39,276 bases of DNA from Candidatus Campbelliibacteriota bacterium (GTDB lineage: Bacteria > Patescibacteriota > Minisyncoccia > Phycocordibacterales > CSBR16-193), in assembly GCA_007117035.1 (NCBI GenBank), contig SKHG01000019.1, positions 1-39,276 on the forward strand, written 5' to 3'. Under the pieces are notes generated by a model, which saw only the letters and a program-made list of their open reading frames with translations, ran no database searches and was not told the DNA's origin. Numbering within the stretch: position 1 is the first letter of the stretch; every line of letters starts with the position of its first letter. This document shows, piece by piece, positions 32,501 to 39,276 of the stretch. A program made the position numbers and the translations under genes.

Positions 32501-33013
32501 TTATTTCAACTCGATTGTTCCCCCTACTGCTTCTACAGCCGCTTTCAAAGCTTCTGCTTCTTCTTTTGGCATTCCTTCTTTTAAAACTTCTGGAGCTGCG
32601 TCTACCAAGTCTTTAGCTTCCTTTAGACCAAGACCCAAAGCTGACTTTACTGCTTTGATAACTCCGATCTTCTGGTCACCTGCTGATTTCAACTCAACAG
32701 TAAACTCAGTTTTCTCATCAGCTTGTTCGGCTGCTTCACCACTTCCACCAGCAACCGCAACAGCAGCAGCTGAGACACCAAATTTTTTCTCAAAAAGTTT
32801 AACCAACTCGTTAAGATCAAGTACTGACATTTTTTCAATACTCTCCACGATAGCTTTAAATTTTTCTGGAACCTCAACCTCTTCATCTTGAGCTACAGCG
32901 ACAGGTTCAGGCTTCTCTTCTTCTTTAGTTTCTTCAACTGCGTCTGTTTTTGTTTCTTCTACTTTAGTCTCTTCCTCGGAAGAGGTGTCGTTCTTTTTAT
33001 CTTCTTCAGTCAT
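32501..33013 (-). CDS. rplL: Ribosomal protein L7/L12 with acidic N-terminal extension
   Basis: [23 protein letters not shown]...[46 protein letters not shown]. Confidence 0.96.
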   Translation of the reverse strand: MTEEDKKNDTSSEEETKVEETKTDAVEETKEEEKPEPVAVAQDEEVEVPEKFKAIVESIEKMSVLDLNELVKLFEKKFGVSAAAVAVAGGSGEAAEQADEKTEFTVELKSAGDQKIGVIKAVKSALGLGLKEAKDLVDAAPEVLKEGMPKEEAEALKAAVEAVGGTIELK

Positions 33014-33051
33014 AATAATTTATTTAATGATTAAATTCTTTTAATATCTCC

Positions 33052-33543
33052 TTAAGCTGATTTTGTTTCTGCAATTTTATCAAGTGCAATTACAAACCTC
33101 TGAATTGGTGAGTTAATAATGTTAACAAACTTACCAACCAATACTGGATAAGGTGGGATCGCAGCAACTTCTTCCATTTCTTCTTTGTTCATATATCGTC
33201 CGTCAAAAACTCCACCGATAATGGAGACGTTGTCCGGATGAGTCTTTTGGAAGTTGTAAACCTCTCGAGCCGGAGCAGTCAAATCGTCAGCATAAGCTAA
33301 CGCTACCTCTCCATCTAAAGAAGGTTGCTCACCTTCAATCTTTTTATCAGCCAACGCTCTTTTGATCAAAGTTTTTTTAGCAACGAAATAACCAACATCA
33401 TTTTGTCGCAAACCGGATCGAAGTTCATTAGCGTCAATCACGCTTAAGCCATGAAAGTTTACAAAGACCACTGACTGAGATGAATCAGCAACAGCTTGTA
33501 CTCTCTTAACGACTTCTTTCTTCTTGTCTTTTGTTAATGGCAT
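33052..33543 (-). CDS. rplJ: Ribosomal protein L10
   Basis: LTKDKKKEVVKRVQAVADSSQSVVFVNFHGLSVIDANELRSGLR; upstream of rplL. Confidence 0.92.
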   Translation of the reverse strand: MPLTKDKKKEVVKRVQAVADSSQSVVFVNFHGLSVIDANELRSGLRQNDVGYFVAKKTLIKRALADKKIEGEQPSLDGEVALAYADDLTAPAREVYNFQKTHPDNVSIIGGVFDGRYMNKEEMEEVAAIPPYPVLVGKFVNIINSPIQRFVIALDKIAETKSA

Positions 33544-33555
33544 AAATTAATGATT

Positions 33556-33715
33556 AGGGACCAAGACACAAGATCAACAGATCTTGGGCTTTGGTCCTTT
33601 TTATAAATCGACCTTTACAAAGGCAACTTCAGACACTTGTAAGTAAGATAGTTTTCTCACCTCGAGAGGATGGTTTTTAAGAGCTTTCACTCTCCTCTTG
33701 TCTTTGGCCTTATGA
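33556..33715 (-). promoter_or_regulatory. Structured rplJ-rplL mRNA leader
   Basis: Hairpin ggaccaagacacaagatc-aaca-gatcttgggctttggtcc plus second hairpin gagaggatggt...actctcctct. Confidence 0.55.
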
Positions 33716-33784
33716 AAGAAAATATACAGTAAAGATAAAAATATGTCAAAAAAATTACATACTGTTCCTTTTATTCAAAACAAC

Positions 33785-35050
33785 TTATCTGCTAAACAGA
33801 CCACGAACAAGATCGATAACAAAACCAGCACTGAAAGCTGATCTTGGATCGGGTTTTATCTCATAGATTGTTGTAAAACCAGAAATCTGAGACAAATCAT
33901 TCAGGCGCTCAAAACTCTCTTCTTTTTCTATAACTGGCGTTTCTTTAACGACAGCAACGACTCTTTCTGTTGGAGAAATTTCTACACTCTCTACAAAAGG
34001 ACTTCTCGTTTCCTGCACTACACGACTCTGTAAGACCAACAAAGATTCTTGGGCTTCAGAAAGTTTCTTCTGTAGTTGTTCTCTTTCCTGAACGGAAACA
34101 AAAGAATTTTTTCTAAAATAAACATCAGAGTATTTGTCGACTGGACCGAGAAGTTTTACTTCAGCATCTCCGCTTATTAAGAGCCCTGTTACCCGAGCCG
34201 GAAATCTAACAACTGCGTCTTGAGAAATAATAGTGTCTTGTGGAAAATCAAAACTCTGACCCAAAACCGATATAGACCAACCATGAAGATTTATCTCACC
34301 CCTCGATTTATTTCGAATCGAAACAGATTCCTCATCAACCAACTCAAGTGAAAGTTTAGGTTCAATCACTCGCACAGTTGTCCGAGAAACTGCCTCCTCC
34401 CCACCTTGTGCCTTTACAGTCAAAACCACATTGTACTCTCCGGGAAATTCATAACTGTAAGATATCTCTTTACCATTAAGAGAGCCTCCGTCACCCATAG
34501 CCCAATTAAAATTTAATCCCCTAAGATTTTCACCTTCTGTTTGAGCCAGAAAGCGAATCGAGTTACCTACCGATCCGAGCCTTTCTCTGCCAGCATAGAC
34601 CGAGATAGAATGCATCGGTTTTTTCTCAACAATCTCAACCGGAGAACTGTGTGTTGATGGAGGAGTGTCTTTGTCTTCTTCCTCTTCCTTTCCTTTTACT
34701 TCGTCATCTGTACCATTTTCATCATTTTCTTCTTTAGGTGGATCATCTACTACCTCGGAAGAACCGATAACAGCAAGACCTTGCTGTTTAATATTTTGAA
34801 GTGTTACTGGACCAATTCCACTAACCTTAATAAGGTCGTCAAGAACCGAAAAAGGTCTACTCGCGATTATTCTCTCAGAGTATGTCGGTCCAATTCCAAC
34901 AAGACATTCAAGCTCAGTCCGAGGGGCATGATTTATATCAACACTACTCAACTGAGCGCAGTCAATCGCAAACACAGCCGTAGGTAAAAACAAACTAACA
35001 GATAGAATAATCACAACAATTAAAGATGACCCTTTGAAAGTCATAATCAA
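33785..35050 (-). CDS. Secreted ComEA-like helix-hairpin-helix + PKD-like + lamin-tail-like domain protein
   Basis: Signal peptide; VDINHAPRTELECLVGIGPTYSERIIASRPF...LIKVSGIGPVTLQNIK; FNWAMGDGGSLNGKEISYSYEFPGEYNVVLTVKA; VSIRNKSRGEINLHGWSISV. Confidence 0.75.
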   Translation of the reverse strand: MIMTFKGSSLIVVIILSVSLFLPTAVFAIDCAQLSSVDINHAPRTELECLVGIGPTYSERIIASRPFSVLDDLIKVSGIGPVTLQNIKQQGLAVIGSSEVVDDPPKEENDENGTDDEVKGKEEEEDKDTPPSTHSSPVEIVEKKPMHSISVYAGRERLGSVGNSIRFLAQTEGENLRGLNFNWAMGDGGSLNGKEISYSYEFPGEYNVVLTVKAQGGEEAVSRTTVRVIEPKLSLELVDEESVSIRNKSRGEINLHGWSISVLGQSFDFPQDTIISQDAVVRFPARVTGLLISGDAEVKLLGPVDKYSDVYFRKNSFVSVQEREQLQKKLSEAQESLLVLQSRVVQETRSPFVESVEISPTERVVAVVKETPVIEKEESFERLNDLSQISGFTTIYEIKPDPRSAFSAGFVIDLVRGLFSR

Positions 35051-35123
35051 TATTTATATTTTTATTATATTTAAAAAACCTTCAGAAAGAAGGTTTAGGT
35101 GTGGATAACTTTTATAATATAAA

Positions 35124-35948
35124 TTACCGACTTCTTGGAGCAGATGGCGCTTCCGGTAAACACTCAGCCGAAGTTCGCCCAGAAACCTCTACAGCATCCT
35201 GACTCCAACCACCATTGTTCCAAGAGTATATTCTATATGTATAATCAGAGTCTGGAGATCCTGAATCAATAATAGCTGTGTTCGATCCCTGAAACCTGAC
35301 AGACTTACCACTAAAGCGATTAAACAAGCCAGGACGCCACTGTAGTCGGTTTTTACCGGTTAAGTGTGGAATCAAAGAACCTCCTGCACTGGCCATAGCA
35401 CTCCTCTCCACTTTGTAATGAGTGGCACCGTATACATCTGCCCAGCGAAGCTCAATGTGTCCACCACACTTATTAGAATCTCTGACAGAAACATGCTTCG
35501 GTGGCTCTGGTGGACAAAGAATATCAGCTATCAAATTTGAAGGCTTGGATATTTCACCAGAACCTTCCTTATTCAAGGCTCGAACAGAGTACGAGTACCG
35601 AGCTAAATATATTAAGTTCTCATCCAAAAAGGATCGTTCACTACCTTTATAAATTAATCGCCCATTACGATAAAGTTCATACTCATTTGCTAGCTCAACT
35701 CTATCCCATTCCACTAAGACCTTACCGCATATTTTTGAATCAACAAGAGGAACTCCAAGCACATTTTTGGGTAGACCAAACTGACTCTGTAAAAGGTCAA
35801 CTAAAGGTTGTGTTGAGACCATTCTAAACCAAGGATTTGGCAAAACATCTGTTTCTGCCTTAACTATACCTGGGAAAAAAGTAGCGAAAAGAAAGGCAAG
35901 AAAAATAACCAAAAGAGATATATTTCTAGCTTGTGAGATTTTTTTCAT
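35124..35948 (-). CDS. Secreted protein with fibronectin type III-like domains
   Basis: Signal peptide; ICGKVLVEWDRVELANEYELYRNGRLIYKG...YSVRALNKEGSGEISKPSN. Confidence 0.65.
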   Translation of the reverse strand: MKKISQARNISLLVIFLAFLFATFFPGIVKAETDVLPNPWFRMVSTQPLVDLLQSQFGLPKNVLGVPLVDSKICGKVLVEWDRVELANEYELYRNGRLIYKGSERSFLDENLIYLARYSYSVRALNKEGSGEISKPSNLIADILCPPEPPKHVSVRDSNKCGGHIELRWADVYGATHYKVERSAMASAGGSLIPHLTGKNRLQWRPGLFNRFSGKSVRFQGSNTAIIDSGSPDSDYTYRIYSWNNGGWSQDAVEVSGRTSAECLPEAPSAPRSR

Positions 35949-35990
35949 TCCAAAACCTTACCTTGAATTTTACAATCTGTCAAAAAAGAC

Positions 35991-36017
35991 TTGACTTATT
36001 CTCAGAATGTATATAAT
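35991..36017 (+). promoter_or_regulatory. Promoter TTGACT-15-TATAAT for the 36018-36165 transcript
   Basis: ttgacttattctcagaatgtatataat. Confidence 0.6.
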
Positions 36018-36019
36018 TA

Positions 36020-36165
36020 AGGGTCGCTACGGTTCGCGTTGGCGAGGGTTTTAGGGGGTTCTCACTTCTCCCCCTGTTTTTACCTCGTACAAAAGAGGAT
36101 GTAAAGCTCCTCGGCCTGCAGTGAGACACTCTTTTGAGATAGTCTTGCTGCAGGTTTTTTTGTTA
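36020..36165 (+). ncRNA. Unassigned structured RNA or truB leader ending in an intrinsic terminator
   Basis: Promoter upstream, GC-rich hairpins (AGGGGG...CCCCCU; GCGAGG...CCUCGU; GAGGA...UCCUC), terminator CCTGCAG...CTGCAGGTTTTTTT. Confidence 0.6.
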
Positions 36166-36235
36166 AAAAATAAACGAGATTATACCTAAAAAGATACGAT
36201 AAGTTATACTAAAGGAAAGAAACAAATTAAACATA

Positions 36236-36919
36236 ATGACAAAAATAGATATTCCCGAAATTTTATACATAAACAAGCCATCTGGTATTACATCGTTTGA
36301 TGTTATCAGACAATTACGACCAGTCCTCGAAACAAGAAAGATAGGACACGCTGGTACTCTCGATCCCCTAGCCAGTGGTCTATTGGTTTTGGGTATCAAC
36401 AAAGGTACAAAAAAGATGGGAGCTTGGATAAAACAAGACAAAGAATACGAGGTTGGTATTCTTTTTGGTAAAAAAACTGAAACTGGTGACACCGACGGGA
36501 ATATAATAGAAGAAAGACCGGTTGATGTCGATCTTGATAAACTGAAAAAAACTATAGAAAATCTGCCAGGTGAACTGGAGCTGATGGTTCCAAAATACTC
36601 TGCAGTCAAACAAAAAGGCACTCCGCTATACAAAAAAGCACGAGCTGGACTGCAGGTGAAACCCCCAACCAGAAAGATGAAGATCTACCAAGCCAAACTA
36701 CTAGAAACAAAGAAAGAAAAAGAAAGCGCTGTAGCTACACTTCACCTACAAGTAGCCAGTGGAGTGTATGTCCGTTCTATAGCAGAGTACGTTGGTGAAC
36801 AACTAGGATTACCCGCCACCGTCTGCTCACTCAGGAGAACCAAAATCGGAGAGACTTCTATCTCCGAAGCATTAACTCTAGATCAGGTTAAACTAAAATT
36901 TAAAGACAGGAATGATTAG
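36236..36919 (+). CDS. truB: tRNA pseudouridine(55) synthase
   Basis: YINKPSGITSFDVIRQLR, KIGHAGTLDPLASGLLVLGINKGTK, KEYEVGILFGKKTETGDTDG, VPKYSAVKQKGTPLYKKAR. Confidence 0.96.
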   Translation: MTKIDIPEILYINKPSGITSFDVIRQLRPVLETRKIGHAGTLDPLASGLLVLGINKGTKKMGAWIKQDKEYEVGILFGKKTETGDTDGNIIEERPVDVDLDKLKKTIENLPGELELMVPKYSAVKQKGTPLYKKARAGLQVKPPTRKMKIYQAKLLETKKEKESAVATLHLQVASGVYVRSIAEYVGEQLGLPATVCSLRRTKIGETSISEALTLDQVKLKFKDRND

Positions 36920-39231
36920 AGGTTTCTGTTAGATATCTGTCTGGACCTCTCAAGAATATCCTCGGCATACGGCTCAAGTCCAGGAAAATCTTCAATCATT
37001 TTATCTAACACTACCTCCACTTCATTAATGCGACCCATTAAAGCGTAGGTTTGTGAAATTAAACTATACTCTCGCAAAATATTTTCTAAAATCGAATTTA
37101 TCTCGTTTTCACTAGCATCATCTTTCAATATTTCAGAGAAATTATTTTGTAATATTTCAATTCGCTCTTCTCGAACATCTATCATCTTCTGAAAATCACC
37201 TCTCTCTGCCCATGGCCTCACAAGATCTTCTCGAAAAATATATTCTTTTCGATTAAGTGCTAAAAGTATCTCCTCAACCTTACTTTCATCTCCCAAATAA
37301 CGAGCTGTTAGAGCATAACGAATTATTGGTTCAGAAAAAGATTGGTCTAATAAATGAGCCTTTCGACTCAACTCTAACGCCTCCTCAAACTCCCCAAGTT
37401 CAATGTGGGAACTAGCTAATTGAATAATAATTTGTTGCTTCTTTGGAGAGTACTTTAAAGCATGATTTATAAGATCGACTGCACTTTCATAATTTCCAGC
37501 GTCATGATCCAACAGACCAAAGAAAAGATATGGGCGAGCCAATTCAGGTTCAATTTCTTCTAAATAATTTACAAAAGATTTTCTAGCTCTTTCATAAAAT
37601 AACTGTCGAGTTTCTATATCAAAATCAGTATTTTTTATAACCTGTCGAGCAGTCTGAGAGAATCTTTCTTGTGCTTCACTTCGACCAATAAGATTACCGT
37701 TTTCTACAGCCAACTCGAAGTTTTCAATTGATTGAACTAGACTGTGTCTAGCAATCTCTTGTGGACTGTACACAGCTCCTTTAACTGTCCTAAAAGACCG
37801 AAGGTCGTCAGGTAAAAACTGCCTACAAACACTCCCTTGCGATGCTCTTACAGACTGTTCAGTCTCCTCACCCCATGGTAGTTCGTACATCAAGGATTGA
37901 GCGCAGTTAAAAGCCAATCCTCCTTTCAAAATAGCTGTGCCGGCGTTCATTGGTTTAATGTTTACAAAATAAATCGTGAAAGACAGCAAAGTTAAAATAA
38001 TGAATCCCAAAACAGCTAGGACTTTAGGATCTTTTATAACCCGAACAGAATGATGCCTAGAATCTTTAGACAAAAGAAGCATCACCGAGGAAAAACCTGC
38101 TAAAGTAACAAACAAGATATAACTCACCAAAACATCAAAGACAAATATACTGTGGACCAAATAAGCTAAAATTAAAGATGAGAGTACAATTTTGTCATAC
38201 CGAGACAGGATCAATTCCGAAGTTTTCCAGAAGGAAAAGACAATAAAAAATAACAAAGCTAGGTAAGACAAAAGACCTAAAATACCACCAGCAACTAACC
38301 ACTCTAGAGGCATGTTGTGAACTCGGTCAAACCAAAATTCACGATCAAAAAGTACGGGATTATATTTTTCATCAAAAATATAACGGAAGTTCTCCTGTCC
38401 CCAACCCAAAACAGGTCTTTCTTTCACACCATCAAGAGCGATCTGCCAAAGAGTAATTCGAGCACCTTCGCCACCATCAACAAGTGAGATCTGACTGAAA
38501 CGATCAACTACTGGCCATGCAGAAACCCGCTCGTTAAAAGATACTACGGAAGAACTATTCAACATCTCAGGACTATTGTTTATATAAACTACAAAACCCA
38601 AAAAACTTCCTGCTACAAATGATAAGGTTACTGCTACTATGGCCATCCATCTAAGAATATTGTTTTGTTTTTCAAATATCGCAATTCCTAATGCTACAAC
38701 AAAACCACCAATCAAAATTCCTAACATTGTTCCGCGAGTCTCAGTCAAAATTATAACCACACCCTGAAGTAAAATTATTACTCCGTAAACAATTGCTATT
38801 TTTGATTTCCGCTGAAGACGTTGGAGAAAAAACATCATGGCCAAAAACAGATTGAACAGTAAATAACCAGCTAGATAAATTGGATTTCCTAACGGCGCAC
38901 TAACTCGACCAGGATTGTCTATAAAATACTCCCAAAAAGCAAACCCACAGACAACGACAGAGGTTGCAACTGAGGCTTCCAAAAGATAGAACCAAGTCTT
39001 TCTATCGCGTATAACAGAGATCGAGATAACAAAGAAAGCAAATAGGTGGAGTAGATTTAGATACCCCTCCATTCTCTCAAAGTTCGAACCCAAACTATTG
39101 GCTGGATCAACCCCCATAAGATTTGCTAGTGCCATAACCAACATAAACAAAACAAAAGCACCAAACACTAAATTCATACGAGGTCTGTAACGACTGTCTA
39201 TAATAGCTAAAATCACCCACCCTGCTAACAT
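36916..39231 (-). CDS. O-antigen ligase-like polytopic membrane protein with C-terminal TPRs (may extend past window)
   Basis: Multiple TMs; ERPVLGWGQENFRYIFDEKYNP...FDRVHNMPLEWLVAGGILGLLSY; TPR units near C-terminus. Confidence 0.78.
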   Translation of the reverse strand: MLAGWVILAIIDSRYRPRMNLVFGAFVLFMLVMALANLMGVDPANSLGSNFERMEGYLNLLHLFAFFVISISVIRDRKTWFYLLEASVATSVVVCGFAFWEYFIDNPGRVSAPLGNPIYLAGYLLFNLFLAMMFFLQRLQRKSKIAIVYGVIILLQGVVIILTETRGTMLGILIGGFVVALGIAIFEKQNNILRWMAIVAVTLSFVAGSFLGFVVYINNSPEMLNSSSVVSFNERVSAWPVVDRFSQISLVDGGEGARITLWQIALDGVKERPVLGWGQENFRYIFDEKYNPVLFDREFWFDRVHNMPLEWLVAGGILGLLSYLALLFFIVFSFWKTSELILSRYDKIVLSSLILAYLVHSIFVFDVLVSYILFVTLAGFSSVMLLLSKDSRHHSVRVIKDPKVLAVLGFIILTLLSFTIYFVNIKPMNAGTAILKGGLAFNCAQSLMYELPWGEETEQSVRASQGSVCRQFLPDDLRSFRTVKGAVYSPQEIARHSLVQSIENFELAVENGNLIGRSEAQERFSQTARQVIKNTDFDIETRQLFYERARKSFVNYLEEIEPELARPYLFFGLLDHDAGNYESAVDLINHALKYSPKKQQIIIQLASSHIELGEFEEALELSRKAHLLDQSFSEPIIRYALTARYLGDESKVEEILLALNRKEYIFREDLVRPWAERGDFQKMIDVREERIEILQNNFSEILKDDASENEINSILENILREYSLISQTYALMGRINEVEVVLDKMIEDFPGLEPYAEDILERSRQISNRNL

Positions 39232-39276
39232 AACCTCAACTACAATCCAAAAAAAGAATGTCTTTCCAGTAATATA

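Noticed and set aside
36163-36633. 156-aa minus ORF overlapping truB
   Set aside because: Antisense to truB, which has clear conserved motifs.

Overview
The window looks like a Candidate Phyla Radiation (Parcubacteria-like) chromosome segment; this taxonomic call is inference, from AT-rich sequence, the gene set and surface-protein style. Almost all genes are on the minus strand. From left to right: the 5' part of a large surface-fibre-like protein with an N-terminal HTH; a complete but highly aberrant F-type ATPase locus; two O-antigen-ligase/TPR membrane proteins; murD, pyk, secD/secF, an M29-type peptidase, a sugar transferase and rodA; a split rRNA locus (16S separated from 23S-tRNA-5S by about 7.7 kb); rplJ/rplL; secreted HhH/PKD and FnIII-like proteins; an unexplained promoter-to-terminator transcript; and truB. 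The strongest candidate for an undescribed system is the ATPase locus. F1 genes (alpha, beta, gamma, delta, epsilon) and b are present. No subunit-a gene is seen. The only c-subunit-like protein is a secreted ectodomain fused to a c-type hairpin that keeps the RNP loop but has no acidic residue in either membrane helix. The gene in subunit a's place carries the same ectodomain. This suggests an F1-driven device that may not translocate ions and instead acts on surface domains. A second theme is translation: the 16S 3' tail has no anti-Shine-Dalgarno sequence, the start sites I inspected lack SD motifs, and several have -10 boxes 7-8 nt before the start codon (leaderless-like). The 23S gene holds two group I introns, at L1917 (LAGLIDADG ORF) and L2593 (ORF-less), both with P1 and P10 pairings that I could trace base by base.
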